Shown here: piece by piece, positions 1 through 10,980 of the stretch
Layout of the letters: each line of letters begins with the position of its first letter
Numbering within the stretch: the first letter of the stretch is position 1
NCBI GenBank assembly: GCA_012274445.1
Contig: JAAROD010000054.1
Location: 248,001 to 312,000 of the forward strand
From: Sclerotiophoma versabilis
Lineage: Eukaryota; Ascomycota; Dothideomycetes; Pleosporales; Didymellaceae
DNA: 64,000 nucleotides
Direction: 5' to 3'
Position numbers and translations under genes: made by a program
Notes under the pieces: generated by a model
What the model was told of the DNA's origin: nothing
What the model saw: only the letters and a program-made list of their open reading frames with translations
The model's database searches: none

Positions 1-388
1 CAGGATTTTGTCAGAGAGCATAATATTACTGCTTCTCCTGTACATGTCCTGCCTAGAAGCGCTGGTCTCTTTGCAAGTTTTACGTAGCTTCTCTTTACCG
101 AAAGATGTCTTGAGGCCGAGGACAACAGTTCTTCTCTTGTGATAGTGGTAAAAAACCGCGCTAGTAAACTCCGCTCAAAAGTCCGTGTCAGAGCTCCGAG
201 CTCTAAGCTGGACTCAATTCCAATATTTAGCGGGACTCACGCACATAACACATTTCCACGCAAGAGTAAAATTAGACTGGACAATTGGGCCCGTATCCCG
301 ATCGAAGACACCAACAGCCACAGCAACAGCGCTGCCCGCCGCAACAAATCCCTCGGTCCCTACACGCGCACAAGACGCAGACACATCC
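1..388. other. 5' flank of POP8-like gene, no gene seen
   Basis: No recognisable coding sequence. The frame of the downstream POP8-like gene stays open back to about 185, but the upstream residues look unconserved and that stretch has no ATG in frame before 389. Confidence 0.5.
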
Positions 389-916
389 ATGGCCGATGTC
401 CCCGCAGCAGACACACAAAATCCCTCCACCTCGCCTCAAGAGGTGAAGAAGCGCAAAAGAAAAGAAAAGGAAACACATATCCTTCATCAGAGCACCTTCC
501 GCAAACCTACCTGGTCATACTTCCACCTCACCCTCGTCACACCAGGCACGGCCGCGCAACCGTCCTCAGCCTCGGCGGTATCCTTAGACTCGTGCGATAT
601 CGACGCACTTACCGTCTCGAGCCTTCTTCTTCAACCTCTCACCGTATACCTCGGCACCATGGGCTCCGCTATACCCATCGATATTCTCCACACACAAGGG
701 CGCAGCGCGTACGTTCGTACACCAAGACAGGATGCAAGAGCTTTCCGCGCAGGCCTGAGTGGTTGGATTGGCGGGTGTGATGCGGGAAGTGTGCCAGGCG
801 TCAGGGAAGGTGGAAGAATAAACGTTGCGTGGAGGGTCATCGCTGAAGGTGGGAGCTTGGGGCTGTTAAGAGGAGCAGGCGAAGAACTCTTTGGAGAGAA
901 CGGGGTTGCGTATTGA
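389..916 (+). CDS. POP8: RNase P/MRP subunit POP8-like (Rpp14/Pop5 family)
   Basis: Single-exon frame of 175 residues from the ATG at 389. After a basic patch (KKRKRKEKE, about residues 24-32) comes a segment reading HQSTFRKPTWSYFHLTL, the hallmark start of the small Rpp14/Pop5/Pop8 fold. It is followed by an alternating beta/alpha stretch that ends in a region resembling the family's last strand (INVAWRVIAEG). Family members are small protein subunits of nuclear RNase P and RNase MRP, which process tRNA and rRNA precursors. Pop8 is normally about 130-200 residues, so the length fits. The open frame extends upstream to 185 without an ATG, so the first in-frame ATG was chosen. Assignment to Pop8 rather than Pop5 or Rpp14 is from general similarity only. 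Confidence 0.7.
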   Translation: MADVPAADTQNPSTSPQEVKKRKRKEKETHILHQSTFRKPTWSYFHLTLVTPGTAAQPSSASAVSLDSCDIDALTVSSLLLQPLTVYLGTMGSAIPIDILHTQGRSAYVRTPRQDARAFRAGLSGWIGGCDAGSVPGVREGGRINVAWRVIAEGGSLGLLRGAGEELFGENGVAY

Positions 917-2272
917 TGTAGCAGAGGGAGGAGGAAAGCTTGAAAATCTTCAGAAGGCGCCGCGACATGCTCAGTCAGACGACTCGCGAAGTATCGCGTT
1001 AGCCCTCTAACATGGTCTGAGAGACAGCTACAGTCTACCAGAGATGGGAATAAAGCAAGCTCACAAGACCGCGGGATGTGTGAGTAGCCTTGCGATCGAC
1101 TACTGTCCGGTCCTCGACAAGAACCATCAGCCTCATCAGTTCTCGAACGACCAGCGCAGCGTAGGATGCCAACCACAAAACGCATCCAGAGCTCTAAAGG
1201 ATACACCGCACAAAACCAGATCCCAGGAGATTCAAACGAAACGCCGTACGTAGAAGCGTACCAAGTCCACACACAGACACAGGACTACTCAAGCAATCCA
1301 TCAAACAGTCGAGCCAACCTACACACACCGCAACCAGAGCACAACCCCACAATCCCTAACCCGACAGCTATACATCACGAACAAGACCAATCCCAAGACA
1401 AGACAAGACAAGACAAGACAAGACAAGACAAGACAAGACAAGCCCGCTTCCCAATCTCCCCACCAGTCTACAAACCCAGTCCGAGAAAGTCTCAACCGCA
1501 ACATCCCCAGCACCATACGCTCGCGCAAAACAGCACAAAAGACTCCAAAGCCTGCGAAGGAAGAATGTTGAAATGCAAAGGTCCTCCAAACTCCCCCAGA
1601 ATCGTAGGGAAGTTGGCTTTTCAATTCAATGTATAGAGCAGTAACGGCGACCTCTGTTTCTCGGTACAAATTGCACTACCGGCTCGTCCCTGCCGGCGGG
1701 TTGTTGTTGTGTTGCTCGGTGCTCCGTATAGATGGAGACTTTTGCTGGCTGAAATGCGACTACACTTGGGGCGAGGTGTGTAGGGGATATCGGGAGGAAG
1801 GGATGGTTGGTTCTTGAGCGAAGAATGTGAGAGTGTGATCAAGACTTAGTCTCATGCGACTGTTCTGTTGTTGAGGCGGATAGTTGACAGATTTTTTCTT
1901 TCTCAAGGAGATGATTTTTTTTTAGAAAAGCCATAGCGTTTATGAACGGCGAAAGAATATGTTCATTCGGACAAGAGATCCTCCTGGTCTTGCTATGCAT
2001 CTTTATCGTCTAGCAGTTCGTTGAACATTGCTAAGAGGTGAATCCCCCTCCAACTCCATCTTCCTCCCCTGTTTCTTTACTTTCTCGATTTTCTGGTCCA
2101 TCTGTTTGATGTGCTTGTCCTCACGCTGCCATTGTGCTTCTTTGAGTTCTCTCCGTCTCTGCATAAGCTTACTGGATCCTCCATCCTCATCACAGCCGTA
2201 TGTAACCTTATCCATTTTACACCACTCCCTATCCGCCTGGGTCTTCAGCAGCTGCATGTCCGGATCGTGGTG
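917..2272. other. Intergenic, pentanucleotide microsatellite inside
   Basis: Convergent-side gap between the POP8-like gene and the 3' end of the WW-domain gene. Open frames here are short, low-complexity and overlap one another on both strands. The only clear structure is the CAAGA repeat at 1394-1442. No gene supported. Confidence 0.5.
1394..1442. repeat. (CAAGA)n microsatellite
   Basis: About 9.8 uninterrupted copies of a 5-bp unit (CAAGA on the plus strand, TCTTG on the minus). The purine/pyrimidine asymmetry is strong. It lies outside any supported gene. Confidence 0.95.
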
Positions 2273-3984
2273 CTACCACCCAGGCTGTTGTGGACCGCCA
2301 TGTCCACTCTGGTGACCGCCGTAGCCACCGCCTTGTTGACCACTGTAACCACCGCCTGGCTGGCCACCGTAGCCGCTACCTTGGCTTGGAGTGGCCCCGT
2401 ATTGTGGTGCGCCTCCATACTGGTTGTGCTGGTGGTTGTCGTAGTTTTGAGGGCCGCCGTAGTAGCCCTGACTGCCGCCTTGGGGTGCGGGTCCTCCGTA
2501 GCCAGCTGTGCTGATTAGTTTGTGCCTTGGGGCTGGTTATGGTAATGGTGATGCTAACCTTGTGCGCCATAGCCACCCGGGCCTTGTTGTCCATAGCCTC
2601 CATGCTGCTGGGGCTGTCCACCGTATCCTGCCTGAGAGCCGTACTGGCCCTGGCCCTGCTGTTGACCTCCACCGTGTTGACTTCCGCCATGTTGACTTCC
2701 GCTGTGTTGACTTCCGCCGTGTTGACCTGGAGGACCGCCGTGCTGCTGTTGGCCGCCGTAACCGCCAGGTTGCTGTGCAGGCGAGGGTGAACCGTAGCCA
2801 TGCTGGCTTTGAGAGCCGCTGCTGTGCTGTCCAGCGGGCTGGTAAGATGATGGAGGCGCGCTGCCGGTGTATGATCCACCTGAGGAGGCGCCAGAGCCAT
2901 GGCTATAGCCGAAGTCGTTGTTGGAAGGCTTGTTGTGCTGCAATTGATTAGTAAAGACGTATTGAGGTTATGGTGTTAGGCACTCACCGATCCACCACCC
3001 ATCAAGCCACCAAGCATCCCTCCAAGGCCACCACCACTCGACGACTGGTTGTTGCCACCGTGGTTGTTGCTGCTGCTGCTGCTACCACCACCGAGCAGTC
3101 CGCCCAGCGCGCCAAGTCCGCCACCACTCGACTGGTTGCCGTGGCTCTGATTGCTGCCACCGTGGTTGTTGTTGCTGCTGCTGCTGCTGCTACCACCACC
3201 GAGCAGTCCACCCAGCGCACCAAGTCCGCCGCCACTCGACTGGTTGCCGTGGCTCTGATTGCTGCCACCGTGGTTGTTGTTGTTGCTGCTGCTGCTGCTA
3301 CCACCACCGAGCAGTCCACCCAGCGCACCAAGTCCGCCACTTGACTGGCTGCCATGGCCTGAAGAGTTGTTCTGCTTTCCGCCACCAAGCAGCGATCCTG
3401 CCAACTGACCAACGAGGTTACCAGATCCGCCACCACCATGTCCTCCAGAGCTGCCTTGGTTCTGCTTTCCGCCACCAAGGAACGAGCCTGCCAGCTGGCC
3501 CATGAGGTTGTTGGACCCGCCGCCGTCGTGGCTCTGCTTGTTGCCGCCCATGAGCGCATTCATAGCGAATCCGCCTAGCGAGCGGTCGCCGGTCTGTCCG
3601 TCAGCGCCAATACCGCGCGATCCATCGTTGATATCTCCTGGTCCATCTGAGCCGGCGGGCTTGTTGTAGGGATTTGTGCTCTGCGCAGGCGTGCCGTGGT
3701 GGCTTCCGCCGATGGGCGCTTCACTCGTGGGCAAGTCCCATTGCGAGACGCCAGTGCTGATCTGAACGTAGTAGTACTTGCGACTCCTTGTATGTGTTAG
3801 CAGGGGATTGCGGGGCAGGTGCGCGCGCTGTAGCGGGGAAGCTATGACGTTGCGCAATGCCGTGAGACTTCACGTACGAGTTGTCCCACTGGGCGATCCA
3901 GCCGGCAGGCAGCTTTGGCAGGTTGGGGTCTGTAGGGCCTGAGTCGGGGGAGACGGGCGGGTGGGGAGGCGTGGGCGCAGCCAT
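2273..3984 (-). CDS. WW-domain protein with glycine/glutamine-rich repeats
   Basis: Spliced model of four exons: 3984-3878, 3786-2988, 2937-2559 and 2505-2273, giving 505 residues with all phases consistent. Introns are 91, 50 and 53 nt; introns 2 and 3 carry a clear CTAAT branch site just before the acceptor. The N-terminus holds a WW domain (about residues 24-57): LPAGWIAQWD is joined across intron 1 to KYYYVQISTGVSQWDLP, so the two tryptophans are on different exons. WW domains bind proline-rich peptides. The rest is low complexity: three tandem 36-residue units rich in G, L, S and N, then a Q/G/Y/H-rich tail ending GPQQPGW. Such tails resemble prion-like regions. The partner and function are unknown. 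Start is the ATG at 3984. Confidence 0.8.
3003..3348 (-). repeat. 108-bp tandem repeat inside WW-protein gene
   Basis: Three in-frame copies with a 108-bp period; the block GCGCCAAGTCCG or its variant GCACCAAGTCCG recurs at 3109, 3217 and 3325. Each copy encodes a 36-residue unit containing GLGALGGLLGGG, then serine and asparagine runs. Serine-codon runs differ slightly in length between copies. Confidence 0.9.
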
Positions 3985-4541
3985 GCTGGGCGTGCGGCGT
4001 GCGATGTGAGGTGGATGTGGAGCGGCGACGATAGAAACGCTCGAGTATGAGATGCGCACGGAAAGAGATTTACAGAGGAAGGTGCACCTCAGGTCGCCAG
4101 CAAGATGCTTAATATGAGGCAGGAGCGATGGGCCAGTCTGCTAGCGGTCATCGAACGCGATGCTTTCAAACAGCCATGCCCACATCCCTGTCCGCTCTGC
4201 GTCAGCGGTCCTGCTCCGCCCCCGAGCTTCAGCTTTGTTGGAACATCAAAGGCCTGCAGAGCCACTCTGCTGAACAAACACCGATCGCAATGAGACACCT
4301 GGTCTCTAGGACTGGCCGATGCATTGGAATATGGCTAGCCTCCGATGCTCCCTGCACCGTGTAATAACGGCGGCCCGACGTAGTGCCTGACCCATACCCA
4401 ACGCTGACACCACTGTCGGCATAGCATACTGATACGAACATTCCCCAACGCCAACCCAATGCACTGTACCCCAGCTGTCCTGACAGTATGGTCCGAAGAA
4501 ACATGCCCATGCCCATTACCAGAACACATTACCAGAAAACA
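3985..4541. other. Intergenic, no gene seen
   Basis: Gap between the WW-protein start (minus strand) and the F-box gene stop (minus strand), so it should hold the WW-gene promoter and the F-box gene 3' region. Only short overlapping frames without recognisable content. Confidence 0.5.
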
Positions 4542-6791
4542 TTACCAAGCATATCCGCCTTCATCGGCTGCTTCGTCGTTGCCGTTCCATTCATCGTCAC
4601 CACTTGGCTCAGCATCGAGGAAGTCGGCTTCAGCGTAGATTTCCTCTCGAGGCCGGAAGTTGTCGATGCGGAAGATGACCGTGTGGCAGCGGCCCTGCAC
4701 AAAGGAGACCTGCTCCTCGTCTTTGGCCTCCTGTTCTGACCCGGATTCCTCGGACTCCTCGTCGTAGCTTGCGTTCGCTTTGGCTCGCGACCGAAGGCGG
4801 GTCGAGCCCCATTGCTCATCTTGCTTCTTGCGCCTGGACAAAAGTGGCGCATCACTATCACTGCCACTTCCCTCTGCAGCTTGACATTTCACTACTACCT
4901 CTTCCGACACGCCCTCGATGAAAGAATCGACCTTCTCTTCCTCCCCAACTTGCGGTGCCTCTTGTTGCGAACCGGTCTGCTTCTCTTTCCAAAGCCTGTA
5001 CGCTTTGAACGATGCAAGATTGGGATTCGGCGGCTCCCATTTCCTAGCAAACACAGCCTGGAATGTAGCGCTCCATTTCCTCCTGAACTCTGCACGTTGT
5101 CGCCAATCAGTATCCACCATTGCAATGATCGTAAGATCCTGCAGATCAGGCAGTTCTTCGGCTGACTCTATCAAAGACTGGAAAAAGTTACTGGCCGCTG
5201 CCGAGTCCCACTTGCGCAAGTATTGCATGTCGAGCGTACGTAGAGTCGAGGGCCAAGTGGGAACTTCATTCTCGCCGAGCAGAGATTCATACAGCGGCTC
5301 GTTGTCAGATGACATAACAAGGGAGCTGTAGTAGGTTGTATCCATACGTAGCACCTCTAGCTTGGGGCATGACTGCTTCAGATCGACGAGAAAAGATAAG
5401 TCAAGCGCTTGGTTATGATGCAGAACTAGCTCCTCCAGATGTGCGCCGTGGGTTATCAGAAAGCTGGACAGTGCATCGGAGAGCAGTTCTCCACAGTTGA
5501 TGATGTTCAAGCTGACAAGGTTCGTTGGCAGGAGCGGCAGCAGACGGCCTCTGACTATACCGCAGGTCTCGAAAGCTAGGGATCTCAAATTAGGTAGAAC
5601 AGACAACGCAGAACCAATGAGCTCCTCCATGGTGGGTTCTGTGTTGCCATCGTCCTCCTCCTCTTCTTCGCGAGAAGGTTCAGGATGGTATTTGACAAGC
5701 GTGAGTTCGCGCAGACTCTGAAACGCTTCATCGCCATGTATGCTCTTCATCCACAGAGGGCCACGCTGGCAAAATGTGCTGTTCCACCGCCAGCTGCGGA
5801 GCCGCAACTCAGTCTCGCGCAGTGCTACAAAAAGCTCGTCTGGGTAAACCCAGCGACGTACTCGTCGCAACCTTTCGCGAAAAGGCGGCCTGTCGCTAGG
5901 ATCAAAAATGTCAATTTCCCGCAGCGTAATCAGTGACTTGACAAGCGCTGCCAAGTCAGCGACGCTATGCGTCGGGTCTGTCAATGTAGACATCTGGGTT
6001 GCGTCTAAGGTCAACTGTTTCGGCATCACTCGATAGTCTTCATGCGCTCCGCTGGATGGCTGGATGAGGTGATAAACAAGGTCTCTGCGAGTTTGTCTCA
6101 TAGCAAAGATGGGTGGATTGCGATATAGAGCCGTCAAGGCTGGTTTTGTGAAAGTCGTACACATACGCGCCAGTTGGACCAGCCACGATATCGACATCGT
6201 AGGCTTCAGGTTTTCATCGTGCAACGGATGTGATGCATACACAAAGATCTGGAGGAGGATATGATATGGCAGGGATTGCCAGATTGGCTTGTGTCCATCA
6301 GATGGGATCGAGATAGGCTCTGGTGTTGTGTCTGTTGCATGATTGGGCTTCCGTATCCGTCCAAGTACCACTTTCTGCTTTGACCGGCCCTTCTCCTTGG
6401 TCCTTCTACTCCTCTGAGGTCGCGGCGACGGCGCCGTTATTGCCGTGGCTCTGCGTTGTGTGGTCCTGACATGCTCTTCAGGGACCTCGAAGTCCGCATC
6501 TGGATCCTCCTCTTCGTCTGAGCTGATGTCCTTATACGACACCTTCTGACGACTCCGGGTTCGCGTCTCCTTGTACTTCTTTCTTGAGGGGTCGGGCGCA
6601 AGAGATGGTTCTGGTGTTGTTTGTCGACTAGAGTCGTCATCGTTGGCGTGGTGCCTCGCAGATTGTCGGGAGGGTATCGAACGCTTCCTCCTGGATGTTT
6701 GCTCGTATCCAGAACTCTCAGATAGATCTTCATCACTGCTTGGTTCCTTGTACGACACAGCGCCGCGCTTGCGCTTGGTTGTGACAGCCAT
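4542..6791 (-). CDS. F-box / leucine-rich-repeat-like protein
   Basis: Uninterrupted 749-residue frame from the ATG at 6791. The first 165 residues are basic and acidic, disordered, with two copies of a SYK-x-x-SSDE motif. An F-box-like segment follows (IWQSLPYHILLQIFVYASHP, about residues 168-187). Then comes a long region with leucine-rich-repeat character (for example LPNLRSLAFETCGI, LPTNLVSLNIINCGELL, HLEELVLHHNQAL), and an acidic C-terminus. F-box proteins link substrates to SCF (Skp1-Cullin) ubiquitin ligases, with the leucine-rich part usually choosing the substrate. No catalytic domain is present. The substrate cannot be inferred. An upstream extension lacks an ATG. Confidence 0.75.
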   Translation of the reverse strand: MAVTTKRKRGAVSYKEPSSDEDLSESSGYEQTSRRKRSIPSRQSARHHANDDDSSRQTTPEPSLAPDPSRKKYKETRTRSRQKVSYKDISSDEEEDPDADFEVPEEHVRTTQRRATAITAPSPRPQRSRRTKEKGRSKQKVVLGRIRKPNHATDTTPEPISIPSDGHKPIWQSLPYHILLQIFVYASHPLHDENLKPTMSISWLVQLARMCTTFTKPALTALYRNPPIFAMRQTRRDLVYHLIQPSSGAHEDYRVMPKQLTLDATQMSTLTDPTHSVADLAALVKSLITLREIDIFDPSDRPPFRERLRRVRRWVYPDELFVALRETELRLRSWRWNSTFCQRGPLWMKSIHGDEAFQSLRELTLVKYHPEPSREEEEEDDGNTEPTMEELIGSALSVLPNLRSLAFETCGIVRGRLLPLLPTNLVSLNIINCGELLSDALSSFLITHGAHLEELVLHHNQALDLSFLVDLKQSCPKLEVLRMDTTYYSSLVMSSDNEPLYESLLGENEVPTWPSTLRTLDMQYLRKWDSAAASNFFQSLIESAEELPDLQDLTIIAMVDTDWRQRAEFRRKWSATFQAVFARKWEPPNPNLASFKAYRLWKEKQTGSQQEAPQVGEEEKVDSFIEGVSEEVVVKCQAAEGSGSDSDAPLLSRRKKQDEQWGSTRLRSRAKANASYDEESEESGSEQEAKDEEQVSFVQGRCHTVIFRIDNFRPREEIYAEADFLDAEPSGDDEWNGNDEAADEGGYAW

Positions 6792-8885
6792 GGTTGTGCC
6801 CGACAATGAGTGGTCGATTGAGCTGCGGATTCGGCAGATGGCCTGTGATTGATGGGCTATCAAGCCTAGGATTTAGAGTCGCATGTACCCATAGATTGCA
6901 GTGTCAAGAACTTTAGGTATGCGCTGAGTAAGGGCGATGAGTTAACGTCCAAACGGCGAAGATGAACATGGCCGTGAGAGACAAAGAGGCAACATGACGG
7001 TTGACGCTAGCGATCGCCACTAACTCCGGGACGATGCGCACCAAGCCAAGCCTTTACTCATTCTTGAAACCCGCATCAGCTTTTCGGTAAGAACAATTGA
7101 ATGTGTAGATCATAACCATTAAACCATTGCAATATGAAGATCGTGAACGTTACAATATGAAGATCGCGAACGTTACAACATAAATCGATACTAATCGGTC
7201 TTTCGCCAGGCGTTACTTTGGACAATAGAAAAAACATGCCACAGCAATTGGTTTATTGATATCGTACAGCGATGTATGCTCCTTTCCCCGGTTGTTATGG
7301 ATATGGCTTGTAGGAGCTGTCAAGATATATCTTTGACCATTTCAGGAGCATTTTGCAGCCTCATAAACACATGGTTAGTGGCACGTGAGCCAGTCTTTAA
7401 ATCTGACGATGCGCAAGGAGACTTTTCACAGAATTTGTTCCAAGTCCTCACGCGATGAGAACCAAAGTCGGCAGGATTGTGCATCGTCTCCCTCGGCCCG
7501 CAATAGCGCTCCAACACCCTGGTCGCTGGAATTGCCCTTTCGGTTACGGCGCTTGGACGTGAGCAGAGTTACACAAGTCATAAGTGAATCCACCGTAGCA
7601 TTGGAATGGTCGAGCGATCAGCTTGGGTGGCTCCAGGTGTCTGAGATATAACGAAACCAAAGTCATCTTAAGCAAATAACCCGCTAGCTTCATTTCACTT
7701 ACAATTCCCTCCCTGTCTATCCTCGAGCCGCCAGTGATATCGTCGGTCGGCATTGAAGCATCTCGCTTTCTGCACCTATTCAGTTGCTAACCTCTACCAA
7801 GTTTGGCGTCATGTACCTCCTTTGCTTTGCAGTAGCGCACAACCACAGCAGTGCCGACCGTATGCAAGAGCATGCAGGTCGAGTCATTTCCCAGCCAATC
7901 CTTTCTGTCACTTCGTCACAATATGTTCTCAAAACAGCAGCTCATGATCGCGGCCGCGCGCCTATGTGCAGATTTGTCGCGCGCTGAATGGGACTGAAGT
8001 GGACGTTACAAATCGCCCCTGCATCTGTGAAGTGTCCAAACTCGCGGTGGGCATGCAAGCATGTACTGAGATGTTGGTTCAGACTTGTAGGGTGAAACAA
8101 GATCTGTTGTCTGTGTCGCCTGGGCTGATCTTGACGTCGTCTAAGCAGCCAGACACAGGGTTTCCAGCCACCTCTTTTCTACCCTACTTGTCAGGCTGCA
8201 GGAAACTGATGCTGTGAGAGGGTGGCTTCTGTTGTTTGACTGGACGGCAACAGTCGTGCGTTGGCTTGCAGAACCGAAGTGCAACCTGGTACAGGATGAT
8301 GCTCGCTCGAAATGTTGACGACACTGCGTCGAAAGGTGCCGATAGGCTATGATTGAACTCTAGTATTGATAATCTACTGCTAAGTGTGTTTGTACAGAGG
8401 CCGTGAAAGGAATTGATGCGCAATAAGGTGGGGTAGAGCCCATGTATCGTACATTTGGCACAAAGGATGGCTGACAAAGATGTGCCGTGCCGAGCCAGTG
8501 AATACCAACTGATGAAGTCCTCAAGGTCGTAAATAAGAACAATAAGACATTAGATAGTTTGCTTTTGGCATCTCAGCGTTTGCGAAAAGCGCGTCGAAAT
8601 GCAAGGCCAGTGAGACAGAGCAAGGTGGCCGAAAGAAGGTGAAACAATTGCCGACGCGCAAAGAAATTCAGAGAACCGACGCTTCATGAGAGATGGAAAA
8701 GAGAGTTATGAGCGATGCGCGTAACTGGAGTTCGTGGTCGTGTGCAAAAGCTTGCAAGGACCGTGCAGAAGACCGCCTTAAGATATGTAGTGGCATAATC
8801 TGGTCATCGTAATGGCGTGAATGTCGTCGAATGCTTTCAAAACAGAATTGCCGCCGTGAGTGCTTTTGAGACGAAGGAAACGCTT
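6792..8885. other. Gene-poor intergenic stretch
   Basis: About 2.1 kb between the F-box gene start and the Myb-like gene stop. The 5' part should contain the F-box gene promoter. A 23-bp direct duplication sits at 7130-7175. Open frames are short (under 100 codons), on both strands, with no recognisable motif. Confidence 0.5.
7130..7175. repeat. 23-bp tandem duplication
   Basis: Two adjacent copies (7130-7152 and 7153-7175) of a 23-bp unit containing AATATGAAGATCG and GAACGTTA; they differ at one position (T versus C in the middle). Confidence 0.95.
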
Positions 8886-9995
8886 TCATATGCCGACCGT
8901 GTCTTTGAACGAATGAGGTGTCGTGGTTCGTGGTTGAGCCTCTTCAATCCCTTCCATACGCGTATCTCTATCTCTAGAGCCCGCTGAGGATGGCAAAGGA
9001 GCAGAGATGGGCGTGAATGAGGAATATGTGTGACTGCGAGTGGGATCCGCTGATCCGTAGGCGAGAGGAGACTGCATCTCGCTGGACTGCCGCTGGGCTT
9101 TCTCTAACTCTAACGGCTGAGGGCGCGCGCGCCGTCTTTTGCCCGAAGATGACTCAGAACTTTGTTCGGTGTGCATTTGGTGTTGTGGAGTCGCGGCACT
9201 CGTGGGCAACGTATGCGTCGTCGTTTGAGGTGGGGTTTGCGCCTGTGGTCGTCGTTCCGGGCTGGGTCCAGAAGGGGATGGTTCGGGGTGTGTCGTAATC
9301 GATGGTCGCACTCTTCGTGGAGGTGGATAGGGTTCGCCGCGTGCTGCTGCCTCCTGCGCCCTTTGCTGTGCTTCTGCTTTTGTTGGCCTCCCCCGCTTTT
9401 TCTTATTCGCAGGCTCGTTGCCAGCGTTAATCGTGGTCGCATACGCAGGGCCACCGGCGGGAACGTATTCACCAGCAAAAGGGTGTGGTGTTGGACGTGG
9501 TTGTAGAAGGCGACCGATGGGAGCAACTTCCTGTGGAAGAGGACGTTTCCTGCCGAGCTCAGACCCGGAGTAAATGTTCGGATTTGGTAGGGAGGGACGG
9601 CCATAGGCAGAGCCAGAGTTGGAAGTGGCGATATCGGCGTATGCTCTTTGGCACGAGTTGAGCGAGCGGCCTAACGGAGAAGGACAGTTAGCAATCTATC
9701 AGACCGCGATATATAATCGCCTGCAGCCAATGTGCATTCGGATGAGGCGGCAACAACATGTGCACGTACCAGGAGGAAGAGCCATGTCGTTCCATCGCAC
9801 CTGCACCTGATAATCGCGAATGAAGCCATAGAGAACATGAGAAGATACTGGAGCGGCCTTCAATATTTCGGCAAGTAGATATATCTGGTGAGTACGGTCA
9901 GCTTAGTTCGAAGTGTGGTGACTTCATCCACGCTCGGCGACGATACGTACCTTCTCGTGCTCCGTCCATTGTCTCTCTGTTGCGGGCTGCTCCAT
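8886..9995 (-). CDS. Myb-like / AT-hook DNA-binding protein
   Basis: Three-exon model: 9995-9951, 9884-9770 and 9670-8886, encoding 314 residues. Donors are GTACGT for both introns; lengths are 66 and 99 nt. Joining the exons creates an N-terminal segment with Myb/SANT character: QWTEHEKIYLLAEILK, then a stretch with RWNDMALPPGRSLNSCQRAY (about residues 10-65). A basic AT-hook-like motif KKKRGRPTKAEAQ follows at about residues 143-155, then AARGEPYPPPRR. The remaining C-terminus is proline, serine and threonine rich with another basic patch GKRRRAR. Myb-like domains and AT-hooks bind DNA, so a nuclear regulator is likely. The family is not named here. Without splicing, the gene looks like unrelated short frames. 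Confidence 0.7.
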
Positions 9996-10973
9996 GTTGT
10001 GCCTCTCGACTAATGCTCGAGGGCAGACGCCGATAAGAAGTAGTCGTGGCGGATCCTAGTTAACTGCAACCAGACAAATCGAGCATCGAACGATCACAAG
10101 GCCGTAAAGCAAGTGCAGAATGCGGGCACGAAACACACTCGCGCGCGGTTGAACGACAGGGTTGACAAGGAATGGTACAAACGAGAGTCTTGAAACGAAA
10201 CATAAACGAGTGAGTAGAAAAGAGCATCAGAAGGACCCACGGTGGGCACTGTTCGTCATGCCGGCGTAGGCAAAAGTTTGTTGTCAAAGAGACGAGAGCA
10301 TGAGGCTGGGTTTAGGAGAGAGGGTCAGTTGCTCATGAAATTTAGGGACATGTTACGTGCATATCTTAGCGCGAGTTAACGGGTGGTCCTGCCCTCCTCG
10401 CAACATTCCTCACCTTCCAAGATCTGTGGCGCTGCTGCACTTCTCCTCGGTTGCGGACAGACTATAACGTGGATTCGATAACGATGTCGACGTAATACAC
10501 CTTTGGGCGGCTTTCCCCTCTCGACCTGAATACCTCCAGAGTAACCTTCAGTGTCGATAAAGAACGCCTCGACGCCTCGCCAGCCAATCGCTAGTAACCC
10601 CTGTACGTCTCACCAGGGAACAATCCTGACACAAAACGGTAGGCTCCTCTTACTGGCTCGGGCCCTTCCATATTTCGTGGACCGTGTTGCGGTCCAAAGA
10701 CGCGCTGGTCCTTTTGAGATGGACTGTGGGTAGTGTACAGGCATCCTCAGCCCTGGGGGCCCTGAAGGCAGTCAATGCAGCCGAGAGCGAAAAACGTTCG
10801 TTTCAGAGAGGTCGACTGGTTGATGAGACGTGTTCTTCCGCGCTTCGACACTAGCCTCGGCGGGACGAGACGAGACGAGTTCAAGTCAAGGTCCGTGCAC
10901 TATTGTCTCTCTTGGACTATCCCACCTAAACGGTCAACGGCAGTTTGAGGTTGTAAAAGGGCGACGACATCAG

Positions 10974-10980
10974 TATAAAA
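10974..10980 (+). promoter_or_regulatory. TATA-like box without an obvious gene
   Basis: TATAAAA followed 20 bases later by an ATG (11001) that opens only a 12-codon frame (MAGIVRILIFYQ). No longer spliced product was recognised downstream. Confidence 0.3.

Noticed and set aside
1319..1669. Leucine/serine/cysteine repeat protein across the CAAGA microsatellite
   Set aside because: The repeat stays open in several frames on both strands, so the frame is a product of the microsatellite.
2976..3344. CRISPR-like regular repeats
   Set aside because: The period is 108 bp, in frame, and encodes protein repeats in a eukaryotic gene.
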